64,000 bases of DNA, taken from the NCBI GenBank assembly GCA_015832175.1, contig WJXW01000003.1:3596001-3660000 (forward strand). The letters are read 5' to 3'. Under the pieces are notes generated by a model, which saw nothing but the letters and a program-made list of their open reading frames with translations, did no database searches and was not told the DNA's origin. Below, one piece after another: positions 10,098-21,131 of this stretch; the first letter of the stretch is position 1; each line of letters begins with the position of its first letter. Made by a program: the position numbers and the translations under genes. This stretch comes from Paraphaeosphaeria minitans. Lineage: Eukaryota > Ascomycota > Dothideomycetes > Pleosporales > Didymosphaeriaceae.

Positions 10098-11919
10098 CTC
10101 TAATATGCAAACAGTCTGCACAATGTCTCAGAGGAGCAGTTCTGAAACCAATACGTGGCATTCTGTTTGACGGAATAATACCTAACGCGGTGGTATAGGG
10201 AATTGCTTACTATGTGTTTAGTAGTCAAGGTGTAACTTTAAAGCACGCAACGTCCGAACCGTACAGACGTAACCTATGAGAAGGGTTGCTTGCCTAGTTG
10301 GATGACGAAGCACAAGCGGGAGAACACTCGCCTAGGTAACAGCGGAAATCATGAAAGTTCGAAGCAAGATTGAAAAGGGTTGCACAACCACACGTAGCCT
10401 ACATGGGAGGAGAGACACCACGAACGGAAGAATCGTTCGAGTCATCCGGACGTTCTTATAGAGGCGTTTGTCGGACAAGACGAGAACCCCCATGGGGCTT
10501 GGCGAGTGGGGCAAATCCTAGACAAGTAATTGTCCAAGACGGAGTCGGCATTCCGGACCGTAGCCCCTCTGCTAGTTTGTAAGTATTCGGCGCTGCAAAT
10601 TGAACCACCGGCAGATCACTCAGGTCACCGTTACTTCGAAAGCTTGCGCAGTCAAACAAGAACGATCGGCGGAATGCTGCGAGGTAGTTGTGTACACATG
10701 CGTCAAGTTTTGCGTAGCTTCAGATAACATAAAGTTCGTTCTTGGTGTTTCGATGATTGTAGTTGAGCAGCAATGGGGGTTGGAGAACCATAAGCGTATG
10801 TGTTTTTCGGCAGATAGAACGAACGTGGCCGACAAGCCTCCCACGTGGCTCGGAGGTTTTAGTCGCAATATGGGTGGTTCGCGAAACATGCACACCACGA
10901 TCAAGCCTTTGTATAACCGGGGTGCGCAACACGCACATTGTACACGTGGAGGCAACTCACTGCTACAGGCTCATTCGCGTGAGCCATTCCAGAAAGTACT
11001 TGTATGAGTTTGAAACGAGCGCCAATTCCATATGTGCCGTCCTCCCATCTCCACTTACGCAAAGAGGATGGACAGCTAGAAAAGGTGCCAGAGAGGCTCA
11101 TGAGCTTAATGTAGGGCGCGGCCTTTGTCCAAAAGCCATTGATCGAGCCATATGGCAAGACATCAGCCGAAGCTGGCTTGATGGACCCACAGATGAAGTC
11201 TGAAGACAACATCTGCGAAGCGCCCGGGATGCAGACATGTCAGCATTTCCTTGTGTTGGCATGGAGTTATGGAACGAAACTGAGAGATGGCGTAAAATGC
11301 GAGAGTGCAGTGTACCAAACGAAAACTTCCCTACTTGACACCTTGAAGGATATCAACGGGTACCATCTGCCTTGCCTGGCGTTCGAATTAGTGTGGGTCA
11401 ACAGAAGAGCTGGAAAGGCAAGGAGCCGACGGAGCGACAGCAAACGGGATTGTCACGGAAAGTAGGCGACACTATTCCCATGCTCTGAGATCAATCATCA
11501 TGTAATGGCACAAATAGATGCGCTCGGAGATGGAGTCAGCGATGATGGCAAAGCGATGGCGTAGTAGAAAGAAGAGAATGTTCGTGTCGCGCGTCGCTGC
11601 CAAGCTACCCACGGGAAAGCACGTGCGCACCGCGTTTGTACTAGCGCAATATGGCTTCACAAGCGTTGTGTTTGGTGCCTGTGTCAGAAATTTATTAGTC
11701 TAGCGGCGTGGGAATTTTCTGAGCCAAAAACTCACACCCCAGAAGTTTGTGTGCAGTGCACACGGTGCCCAGGGCGACTTCTCTTCATATTCGACTGCAA
11801 GCACAGACAGACATCTCGACAGTTGACGACCACTACACTGCCTACCGGTAATCGTATACTCAAAGTGACTTCAAAGAGTATCTCGAGAGTCGAGCCGCAA
11901 GAGGTTTGGCAGTTCCAGC
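10098..11919. other. 1.8 kb divergent intergenic region
   Basis: This lies between the divergently transcribed GH94 and metallo-beta-lactamase-like genes, so it should hold both promoters. A 103-codon ORF with a true ATG (10901-11212, minus) contains a protein-like segment (LPYGSINGFWTKAAPYIKL) but no recognised domain. I treat it as unproven. Other ORFs look like chance frames. Confidence 0.45.
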
Positions 11920-12939
11920 ATGTCGACACCGCGCACCGCCAGACACAAAGCCCACTTCACACCGAAGCGCGATCTCCGGCCCATATTCACTTCCCTTAAC
12001 GGCGACAACTCCTGGCTCCTGTCCTTCCCCCGCCCAGAATCCGAGCACCGAAGCTCAGGAAAAGCATACTTCCACATCGTTCATGACGCCTGGCTCAATG
12101 GCCCTATGGTCCAAATCTCTTCGTGGCTGGTCTATCTCTCTTTGTCATCAGCTCCCGCCGTCACCAACGGTGCAGGCGTCGAGGATCTCGTGCGTGAACT
12201 CGAATCATCAGCAGCAGAAGCGGGCATCATCCGCCGTCCCCAAGAAGAGGGTGTCGATGGCCGTTCGCCAATCGACGCGATACTCATCAACTTCCACTAT
12301 GGCGACCATCTCCACGGACCCACACTGCTGACGTTCAGCCACTCAATCCCCGTCTTCACGACAGCAGACGGGGCGCCGCTCATCAAGAAGCTGAACCGAT
12401 TTACTTCCATCACTACAGTGCCAGACCTCGACCCAGCATTCACGGGGGACTGGAACGCCGTACACCGCGCGTCAGGTCTGCCGTCGTACTTGAAAGTGTT
12501 CCGCGTCAAGGGCCACCACGAACTGAACTTTCTCACCGCACTGCTCTGGGAGTCTGCGCCGGACACGCATGAAGCGGTCTTGTACTCGCCTCACGGTCTG
12601 CACACCGCCACACCCGCTCTGCAAGCACTGCTCCACCACGCAGAACCGTCCTTCTCCACCCTCGCTATTCTACACGGGCTGAAGGAATCCTGGAATTGGA
12701 GCTGGCAGACGACTTTTGGTGCGAAAAACGGGTTGGAGTTGTATCGTGAGAGTCGGGCGCGGTATTGGGTTTCTACGCATAATGATCGGTTGGGGTATCG
12801 TGGGTTGCTGTGGTGGATTGTCAACGATATATTCAGGAGTGTGGAGTGGGCGCTGGGACAAGAAAAGCAAGACCAGGAGGCGAGCAAGGATGTCAAGGTT
12901 GAGGAGGTGGGGAATGGAGAGTGTTTTGTGCTGGAGTAG
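11920..12939 (+). CDS. metallo-beta-lactamase-fold-like hypothetical protein
   Basis: Intronless, 339 residues, with ATG at 11920. The segment DAILINFHYGDHLHGPTLL (residues about 120-140) resembles the HxxxDH metal motif of beta-lactamase-superfamily proteins, here reduced to H-x-x-D-H-x-H. It is followed by IPVFTTADGAPLIKKLNRF, matching the pattern of a widespread fungal subfamily whose members are uncharacterised. A later HHELNFL and an SPHG segment could supply further ligands. I see no signal peptide or membrane segment. Enzymatic activity is unknown. It is transcribed away from the GH94 gene. Confidence 0.6.
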   Translation: MSTPRTARHKAHFTPKRDLRPIFTSLNGDNSWLLSFPRPESEHRSSGKAYFHIVHDAWLNGPMVQISSWLVYLSLSSAPAVTNGAGVEDLVRELESSAAEAGIIRRPQEEGVDGRSPIDAILINFHYGDHLHGPTLLTFSHSIPVFTTADGAPLIKKLNRFTSITTVPDLDPAFTGDWNAVHRASGLPSYLKVFRVKGHHELNFLTALLWESAPDTHEAVLYSPHGLHTATPALQALLHHAEPSFSTLAILHGLKESWNWSWQTTFGAKNGLELYRESRARYWVSTHNDRLGYRGLLWWIVNDIFRSVEWALGQEKQDQEASKDVKVEEVGNGECFVLE

Positions 12940-14045
12940 AAGGCGGTGAGCGGCTCTTGTACGAAAGCGAAAGTCAAGTCCATCACAAGGGCTTTGTTAG
13001 ATTCCTTACAATTTCTAATAGTGTGCGAGATTGTCGTCTGCAAGATAGTCTTGACAAAGCAGCAACACAACACCGGTCTGCGATGTCCGTGCCTCACTTT
13101 GGCTTGATCCAGTCCTGACCTCGAAAAATATCCTCTTGACCCACTCGAACGCGAGCTCATCAAAGCGTTCCACGGCTCCTCTCTGGCTCGTTGGTCAAGC
13201 CAAAGGCATAGTCTGGTCGCTGCTTCAGGATCTCTCTCATGTGATATTGAAGAAGATCGACCAGGAGCGGGCGGCCTCGATGTCTTTTGTGGTGATGCGC
13301 GACTGACGCCTATGTTTGTTGCCGTCTGAGTAGAGCGTGGGTGATATACCGGGTCTCGGTGCTGTGCAATGTTAGCGAGGGTGTGAGACGAGGAAGGATA
13401 CGAGGGTCCTTACTTTATCTCAGTCATAGCGCTAGGAACGGGGTCGTACAGAGCAAGATGCCAAGATACACAGATAGGGGGCAAGCCAATACAGAGGGTA
13501 TTTGTTAGGTACAACTTCTTCAGTGGGCCCTGTATGCGTGCTTTCCAAATACTGAGGGGTTCATGGTGCAAGAGTATGGCCCTTATACTGCAGCTCCGCC
13601 GCGCCGTCTTCTTGGGCACTGAATTCACCTGAAGCCGCCATGCGCATCCACTCACCGGCACTTCACCAATTGTAGAGAACTCGGGCCTTTCAAGAAAGAA
13701 GTACTTGCCCTGTATATTCGCTGCCACGGCTCGGGTCGCGTGAACATCTGGCTAGTGTTTCAGGTGAAAACCTTCGCTTGATCGAGTTAGTGTGCGCCTT
13801 GTTAGAGAGTATTTCCACTGTCACCACCACCTTGTACGACCATATGCTCCCTTGGCTGGAGAATTGAATAGATCGCCGAGGAATGTTCGGACTGTAGGCA
13901 GACCGCCCGTGTACTTCTTGATTATTTAGCGTGTATTGATACAAATCCATGCCAGTTAATGGCTCCTGGTCTTCCAGGCATTGCCATTACATTCATCACG
14001 CCCCAGGCGTGCATGTGGCCATGTCATTAAAACATTAGCATTTCC
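12940..14045. other. 1.1 kb intergenic, no gene seen
   Basis: This lies between convergent genes. The longest ORF (13410-13727, minus) opens with GTG rather than ATG and has no domain. The last part before 14046 is probably 3' untranslated sequence of the zinc-finger gene. Confidence 0.5.
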
Positions 14046-15472
14046 TCAAAATTGTACAGCGCAATCGTAGGTATCGCTGAACGCGGCATTAAGTTCATCG
14101 TAGTCGAGCGTGACCACGTTGGTTGGCTGGAAAGGGTCTTCAGGAATGGCGCCTAGCCCATTCCAAATTGGCATGTCGGGCATAGGGTCGTAGACGGCGG
14201 CAGAAAACGGGTCAGAGTGCTGGCTCTGAGGATACATTGAATGTCGGGGTAGCTGTTGTGGATACTGGTCTTTCTTGGGAACAGGCGGAGGCGCCTTTGG
14301 AAGCTCTTTCTCGCGAAGGCCCATTTCGAACGCTAATCTTGCGATAGCCGCGGCTTTGTGAGATTGCGGATAGAACTCGAGCAGATCTTGTAGCTGGGGC
14401 TGCGCGTCCGTGTCCGGGTATCCTTCTGAACGTCCGGTAGTGGATTCCTTCCAAGAGAAGGGGTTCTGGGTGCGTTGCTTGGTTTCTAGCAAGTAACACC
14501 ATTCTTGGAGTATTTCCGGACGCTGAAGGAGCGACCATATCACCCTCGAGTGCTTCCAGTCTGCCATTGTATGCCCTTTTCTCTCAAAGTGCCCGCTGAT
14601 ATGGTTGCACCTCTCCAGCCAACTTGTGCTGAGGTGAACGCAGAATCCGCAACCCCAGCTACTCCGTGCTACACGCTTCTTCCTTGCCATTTCCACATGC
14701 TTTTTGGGCACGCATACCTGGCATCTGTGACTGACTTGATGGTGGTGAATGAAGTCTTTCTCGAGAAAGTATACGTTCATGCACAGCTCGCATTCAAACA
14801 TTTCCGTGCGCTCCTGGTAGGTTTCTTCATGTCGCTTCCAGTCATACTTTTGCTGGAAGCCTTCGCTGCACGCTGTGCATTGGTATTTGGGCTCCTTAGC
14901 AGAGCGCCGAGATCGTTTATTTCGCAATACACATGTTAGGAAACGCTCTTTGTCTTGCGAAGGTCGGCATTCGTACGCTTGCTTGGAAGGTGTACGTGCG
15001 GATGGCGGCGAAGCGATTGGGCACTGCGCTTCTAAGAGGTCTTCTGTTGGAGCAATATGCTCCGAACAAAAGTCGGAGCAGTGCGACCATGTCGTGTTGG
15101 TGGATGCAACGGAGCTACGAGCTTGAGGTTGCCATGACGAGAAAACACTACCGTTAGAAGACCGATGAATCGAGGAATGACTGGACTGAGAGGAAGCGGA
15201 GCGATGTCGCTGGTGGGAGCGAAATGACTGGTCCTGAGGGTCCATCGTGGGGTAATCCACTGGGAACTCGAATGGTAAGGCTGCAGCCGAGTCAGTATGA
15301 TCCCTTGCGGTTGGTCTGCAGGCTGAGAAGAACGGCCAAACTCACAATAAGCATTTTGATTGCCATACTGCGGCTGGTGGCCGGAAAGGTGTTCGGATTG
15401 TGCTTTAAAGTACGCACTACGCGAATTTGCCTCGAATTCCATCTCTTCGCTCGAGGCTTCTCTTCCAAGCAT
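14046..15472 (-). CDS. C2H2 zinc-finger protein, putative transcription factor
   Basis: Two exons, 15472-15346 and 15280-14046, encode about 453 residues. The 65-bp intron has donor GTGAGT, branch ACTGAC and acceptor TGCAG, and joins NQNAY to SLPFEFPVDYP. Residues about 60-110 are Ser-rich. Three finger-like units follow. The first is CTACSEGFQQKYDWKRHEETYQ, whose second His is missing. The second is CELCMNVYFLEKDFIHHHQVSH. The third is WGCGFCVHLSTSWLERCNHI followed by SGHF, the typical fungal WxCGFC unit. The C-terminus is Pro/Gln-rich and acidic at the very end. The start is uncertain: an in-frame ATG also lies at 15442, and the ORF stays open upstream to 15622. Targets are unknown. Confidence 0.72.
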
Positions 15473-16446
15473 AAAAAGCGAATACACGCCTGAAGACTGG
15501 CGTTCGACCGAACTAAACAGGAATTGAGGCGATGCAGGCAGATGATCGAGGCGGAAGGAAAAGTCAGGGACGCAATGATGTTGTTGCCTCAGGGAGGAAG
15601 GGGCACTTGGTTTAACACACAAACCTGTTCGCGCAAAGCGTGCTTGCAGCTGAGGCCGAAGCCTCGCCCGAGGTAAGGGTAAGCACGCATCTTCACCTGA
15701 AACGTTGATCGCACGAACGCGCTTGTTTGGCGGCCGCGTTTCGTTTCAAAGCGTAGGCACTGAGCCAGTGGGATGACGTGCGGGCATGTCTGGAATGCAC
15801 TGACGACGCGAAGCCTCCGTGCGCGCAAGCGTGACAGCGGGCAAGGCCCGCCATACCACGTGTAGTCCTGCTTCTGTGGTGCCTTATTCACCAGGGTCGG
15901 ACAAATTATTAGAAACAAAGGGGCACTGTTGGGTGTCTGGCTGGTTGGCGAGCAGGCTGTGGTGAAGGCTGAAACGAAAGGTAGGTAGGTAGGTAGACCC
16001 CACGGCGATCGTTCGCCAAGGATCGACCACCCTGGTCAGAGGATTAGGTCATCGTCGCAACCCACATTGGATAGAAATGAGTACATTGATCTCTGAACGA
16101 GATGGCTTTTGAATGTGTGTGGGATATGCAGGCTGCGCGGAAAGCAGCGGCGAAACAAAAATATCGTCAAATATCAATGCTCATAGCAAACACAGAAGGC
16201 TAAGCATCTATGCTCTCTCGTTCCCAGCCATGTAGCAGGCATGAACACAAGATTAGGTATGAGTTTCTACTCGCTGTTATTTTCATGGCTGAGTTATTGC
16301 GGCAATCTTTATGATGATGCGTACTTGGGGTATTCCCAGATGTCCTAGTGCTGGTTGTAAACTGTAGATAGTTATGTTCCTCCCCCGATATCATCTCATA
16401 GGTGTATATAAACCGTGTTGTGTGCATGGATCATTGGGTATTTCCA
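15473..16446. other. intergenic, with an AGGT tetranucleotide run
   Basis: No supportable gene. A short AGGT run (AGGTAGGTAGGTAGGTAG) lies at about 15981-15998 and belongs to the family of TAGGTA motifs scattered through this window. The region probably includes the 5' leader of the zinc-finger gene and the 3' end of the next minus-strand gene. Confidence 0.45.
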
Positions 16447-17343
16447 TCACCGTATGTGTATAGGGCCCTTGCCACCACGCTCTAGGTGGCCCAAGCGGTT
16501 CAGGCGGCGCTGAACAGTTCGCAACTCCTTGCCTAGCAATCTAAGCTGCCGCTCCTTCCGCTCTTTCGTGGCAGTGTTGAACTCAAGGATTCGTTCGCCT
16601 TCGAATGATGCTGAAGCTTTCAAGGCCTCGATCTCGTCCTGTTCTTGCTGAAGCATTTCCTTCCGCTTCACCACATTGGCAGCCAATTGCTCCTTGACCA
16701 AGATACGCCGGGTAGAGAAGACTTCAGCCGCCACTGGATGCTTCCTATGGTTGGAAGGCCTACGAAAGCGATAGATGGGAGAGACGCGATTGAACTGGCT
16801 CAATTGGCGGAGGCTTTCTTTGACGCCTTCTTCGATGACATCGACTGTGTTGCCGTCGATACCAGACAGCTCTGGCCGAAGTGCCTGAGCAAAGAGAGAG
16901 ACGGCGCTCGTAAACTTGGCTGCAGTGCGGGAGCTTTTTCCTAGAGAATCTTGTGCACCATCAATGGCCCCATTCTTCAAGCTGAACAAGACTCTTGAGG
17001 TATGCTTGGACTGAGCAAGGGCCGCAAATGGATCGTTGTCGGCTAGGGGTGTAGAGATGTTGGTCTCGTCATCGCCCATTGCCGCTACCTTCTGCTCATA
17101 CTCTTTCATCATCAATATACGCTCGTAAGACCAGGAGAGGGCCTGCTCGACCGTAGGGGTGCCTGCAGTAACGAGCGGGTCCTCGGCGAAGAAGCTCCCT
17201 CTACGGGACGGGGTTCGTGGGACAAGGTATTTCGTCCGCCTAATCTGCACTGTTCGCAGAGGCGGCGTGAGCTGTGCTGCGATCTTGCCTGTGCGAGAGG
17301 CTTGACGGTTTTGGCGGCGAAGCTCACGTTTTTCGTTGGGCAT
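16447..17343 (-). CDS. hypothetical basic protein with C-terminal coiled coil
   Basis: 298 residues from the ATG at 17343 (MPNEKRELRRQNRQ). The N-terminal 45 residues are strongly basic, with RTPSRRGSFF nearby. The middle is mixed. The last 80 residues are charged and heptad-like (VVKRKEMLQQEQDEIEALKA, then KERKERQLRLLGKELRTVQ), suggesting a coiled coil. No known domain is recognised. The frame stays open upstream to 17478. Further minus-strand ORFs up to 18276 could be upstream exons, but no intron I tried joins them in phase, so I keep this as a separate gene. Confidence 0.5.
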   Translation of the reverse strand: MPNEKRELRRQNRQASRTGKIAAQLTPPLRTVQIRRTKYLVPRTPSRRGSFFAEDPLVTAGTPTVEQALSWSYERILMMKEYEQKVAAMGDDETNISTPLADNDPFAALAQSKHTSRVLFSLKNGAIDGAQDSLGKSSRTAAKFTSAVSLFAQALRPELSGIDGNTVDVIEEGVKESLRQLSQFNRVSPIYRFRRPSNHRKHPVAAEVFSTRRILVKEQLAANVVKRKEMLQQEQDEIEALKASASFEGERILEFNTATKERKERQLRLLGKELRTVQRRLNRLGHLERGGKGPIHIR

Positions 17344-18276
17344 TATGGTTTCGGTCGCGGGCGTACGAGTGCTAGATTCTGACCGCCGGTCGCGTATGAT
17401 GAGGCTGCTTGAGGAAGCTTTCCAGATTGCTTCTCTTTTACCCGCCGAGCATGCAGGCTTGCAAATAAACGCACACATGGCCCGGTTCGCATGCCAATCG
17501 AGCGAGACCGAAATTCTCGGGCTGTCGAGGGGCCCAGGCCGCCAATTGTCAAGGGTGATAGGGCGTGTACGAGCGATGGACGAGCCGTTCGGAGCAGTGT
17601 TGCACGGGCAATGAAGTAATGGATCGGGACTAAGCCTGTTGAATTGGTTCTATATCTTGGAACAGCCACCGAGTTTTGGGTCTCCTGATGCTCTGCGGTC
17701 CAGAGATCCTCAGCGTTGTAGTCCGAGGCAAGGTCGCTCCCATCATCGGTTGTCTCAGCATGGAGTGCATTGGTGTGCGCTGTTAGAATAGGGTTGTTTA
17801 AGCCGGCATATGATGGGGCATACTCAATGTGATGCCGAGAGGGCGACTCTTCTTGATGCAAGGCGCTGTCGGCCGACTGTCGCGCAGGAGCAGACGATGT
17901 TGCGGCACCTGTGCTAGATGTGTATCGGGCTAGAGGTTTGCCAAAAAAAGTCCTCGAAGTCGATGGCATCGTCGAATAGCAATGTTACCATGAGAGGAGA
18001 CGGGTCGGCCGGGGACTTGTGGCTCAACGGACTTGTTGGCCGCATCGTGACTGGGCTTGCGGTTGACGAGGACTCGTGGGGATCTCGGGGTCGTGGAAGA
18101 ATATCGGGAAGCGCTCGTGGGCGACTACGCTTGCTTTTGACGACGAGAGTGGTATAACAGAGTCGCCTTGGGCGAGAGAGAGGAGTGAGCGGTAATGTGT
18201 GCTTTTCAGTGTTTAGGCCAACGAAAAGAGTGGTACGACAGCGTCGATTGGGAGGGAGATTGGAGTGGACAGTCAT
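17344..18276 (-). other. two overlapping minus-strand ORFs, possible upstream gene or exons
   Basis: ORFs 17343-17969 and 17914-18276 both have true ATG starts. The first looks like a low-complexity Ser/Ala protein with a presequence-like N-terminus. The second is Arg/Pro-rich. A GTAACA donor near 17985 and a GACAG acceptor would join them in phase over about 115 bp, but the branch point is weak. I cannot decide whether they are a gene, exons of the 298-residue gene or chance frames. Confidence 0.25.
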
Positions 18277-18284
18277 GCCTGCTT
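18147..18284. repeat. two-copy degenerate tandem duplication (about 81 bp)
   Basis: Segments near 18147-18203 and 18228-18284 share GAGTGGTA(T/C)(A/G)ACAG(A/C)GTCG followed by TTGGG and GAG-rich sequence. On the minus strand they read as related Pro/Arg peptides (LTPLSRPRRLCYTTL and LPPNRRCRTTLF). Confidence 0.4.
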
Positions 18285-21131
18285 ATGAGTGTTCAGAGCT
18301 TCTTCCCGTAGGCCACGCTAGTGCATTTGTTCGAGCTTTGGTGAATGCACGCCGCGACCAAGACCGCTGCCGCCGCCTCCTCACCGACCCTCTCATAACC
18401 AAACGGGATGCCTCCGCCTGATTTGTTCCTACTGTCCTCTGAATCCGCCATCGAAGCTCGTGGATAATGCGCTCACATTCATGCTGACATGGCTCTCGCG
18501 CTTGCACCGCATGGAGCACATGAGGGAGCATAGCGAAGGGCACGCCGCCACTCCACCGGCACCAGCTCGCCACGAGGTTGGAGCGCGAGGTGGTCTGGTC
18601 GCTTTGCTTTCCCACAGGGACGTTTCAGACCGTCAGACTCGCTGCGGTATGCGATTTCGTCGTAGATGGCGACGACAAACAGACTACTGATTCCGGCGCT
18701 GCTCTTAGACACGTCAAGCACTCCTTGACGATCACTCCAACCCTCACATGCTGATGTTCAGAAGCTCTTCCAGACCACTAATGCTACCTGTTCGCGTATA
18801 GAGGCGTGTTCGCTGGACTGCGAGACGCGGTGGAGGTCCCCTCGCCCGTCCGCCTACGTTCAAAGCACGCGATACCCTCGCCGCCGACAGGAGATATTGC
18901 GCCGCACTTCTTCCTCGAGAGAACCACATTCCCGCCCCACGATTTCGTACGTATCAACTGTGCGAGGTCGTTGCTGACGATAATGGCCTCGCTGAGGCGT
19001 ATGCTCCTTCGACAGTCTCGCCAGCGAACCTTGCAGGGGCCCACGGGATGCTCTTACGACCGGCGTCTCGACGTGCGACAACCCCCGCTCACAAGCAGGA
19101 GCACAGTTAGGTACATGATAGGAGTGCGCTGCATACATGTTGATGCTGGACGCCGACCGCGGCAAGAGTGACAGACAGGAGTTGGCGAAAACATCATGGC
19201 AGGTGCGGAAAGCACTGTTGCCGCATGCTCAACACCGCAGCAGGTAGTGATCCCCTCTGCAACGCCCGTCGAGCGTTCGCATGCATACAGTCGGATGCAT
19301 GCTGCGGGCTACGAACATCTCCTCTTCCGACACGAAGCACCATCCGACAATCCGCAAGCCCAGAGATGAGCGCCTGGGCAGCTACCCGAACACAGAATAT
19401 GCAGCGCACACTCAACATCAGGATGATTATGCTCGAGCGGCCGTATGCAGCTCCAGGAACCACTTCGGAAGCGACCCAGCGCCTCCCATTCACAGGCCGA
19501 GCCCCATCCTCCCCTGGCAAAGTCGATGAGTTGCTTGTAGTAGAGGGTTTGCATGCCTAAAGACATAGACTGACGCCAAATCTCCAAATCGACAAGAAGA
19601 ACACGGTAGGCTAGAGGATTTATGATGAGTGATTCAGTCGGACGTTGTTCATCATGCCCCACAAATTTCAGAACAACCCGGAGCAGTCCCGTCGTGCTTG
19701 TCCCACTAAGCGAGTGCGAAAGTGTGGTGAACCTTCGCTCGGCTTCGAACAACAGATGGTGCAAGGATGGGAGCTGATACGAGCATTTTCAAGCTCTCTA
19801 GGTACGCACAAGCTGTGCTACATGCATGGTTGCGCTGGGACATTGAGCCACGACCACGGTCCTCTGTGTGATTGCCTCAAAACAATGAATAATGAGCCTT
19901 GGACAAAAGCTGGCATGCACGATGCATTGGCCGAACATTCGAGCGTTCCCAACTGCATCCTGGCGGTACAAGTAACCCAGGAGATCATCGAGGAGTGACG
20001 GCCAGAAGACAACTCCACGGAGACCTGCCCGCATAGCAGAACAGGTTCGGAGGCACTGCGGAGGTCGATCGACAAGAGATCCTGCATTCCTGTTCAAAGC
20101 TGAGAAGTCAAACAAATGTTATGGGATCTCGCGAGGGTCCTGGATTCCTTCGTTTCAATCGCATTGTAAGCGCACGTAGCCATCTCTCGCCACAAAGAAG
20201 AAGTGAAGCGACAGTGCGCCCGAAGAACCAAGCAATGGGAATTCCTCGCATCGATCAATCCAATGAGAGCCCGAAACGAGATCCGAGGTTCAGACCTCGA
20301 AGCTCACAGATCAGGTGTGCGCCTGCGATCTTGCGGCACTCGCGAAAGCCGGGACGCTCTATCTGAGCAATGAAAGAGATATGTCCATTGGATGAGGGTT
20401 TCACAGGGCACGTCTTGCACACAGCTTGAAGGGCTCAAGCGTTAATCGAATGCCAGCGGAGCCGTCAAGCAGTATGATATACTCATCGACAGAAGATAGA
20501 CGACCGACACGCCGTGCGACCAGAGAAGTTACACAATCAGTTGAATCTTGATCTCTTGGGCCAGAAATTGTCCATAGCGTGCATCGGCAAAAGACTCGAC
20601 ACATGCCGTTCAAGCTGCTTCCGATTCGCATCGTCCGTGGGCAAAGCTCTAGACTTTTCGTATCGCACCGGACCGACGAAATGTGCGAAGCCGCGTATGA
20701 AGGAACCCCGATATCGGAGCAAATTCTTCTAGCTTGCTGGCTTCAAGTTCTTTGCTGGCTCGAGAGCAGTATATACCACATTATCTGAACCAGAAACACT
20801 CATGGGTATATGTTGGTGCTTATCCTACACCACCTATACGCTCAGAAGATTTAATATACACAAGAAAGCATCGTGAGCAAAGGTGTTGTGTGTGCTGTGG
20901 CGGGGACTGCTGCTCAGCGTGCGCTTTGTCCTGTCCCTGCAGCAGAGAGGGCCACGCATGCTCTCGGCTTGGGATGTGTCGAAGCCCCTTCCTGGTAGCA
21001 CAACTTTCAAGTGCCCACGGCAACAGGTCGTCGAAGTCATGGAGTTCCGGGATCCAGAAGCTTCACACATATGCCGCCGCATACCTTCAATATCTCTTTT
21101 GATTGCTCTCGAAAAAGCTCACATGGGCCGC
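18277..21131. other. 2.9 kb gene-poor region with a possible coding relic
   Basis: ORFs here are short and shift frame. One minus-strand segment, about 19505-19650, reads NPLAYRVLLVDLEIWRQ then LGMQTLYYKQLIDFA, which looks like real protein and loosely recalls a segment of fungal BEACH-family proteins. Flanking sequence does not continue it in frame. I infer a possible decayed gene at low confidence. A Cys-rich plus-strand ORF at 20734-21102 was judged a chance frame. Confidence 0.3.

Noticed and set aside
13410..13727. 105-codon minus-strand ORF between convergent genes
   Set aside because: The first codon is GTG, and there is no domain and no splice partner.
20734..21102. Cys-rich plus-strand ORF resembling a small secreted protein
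   Set aside because: There is no signal peptide, the Cys cluster is short, and the ORF lies against the 3' end of the lipoate ligase gene. It looks like a chance frame.
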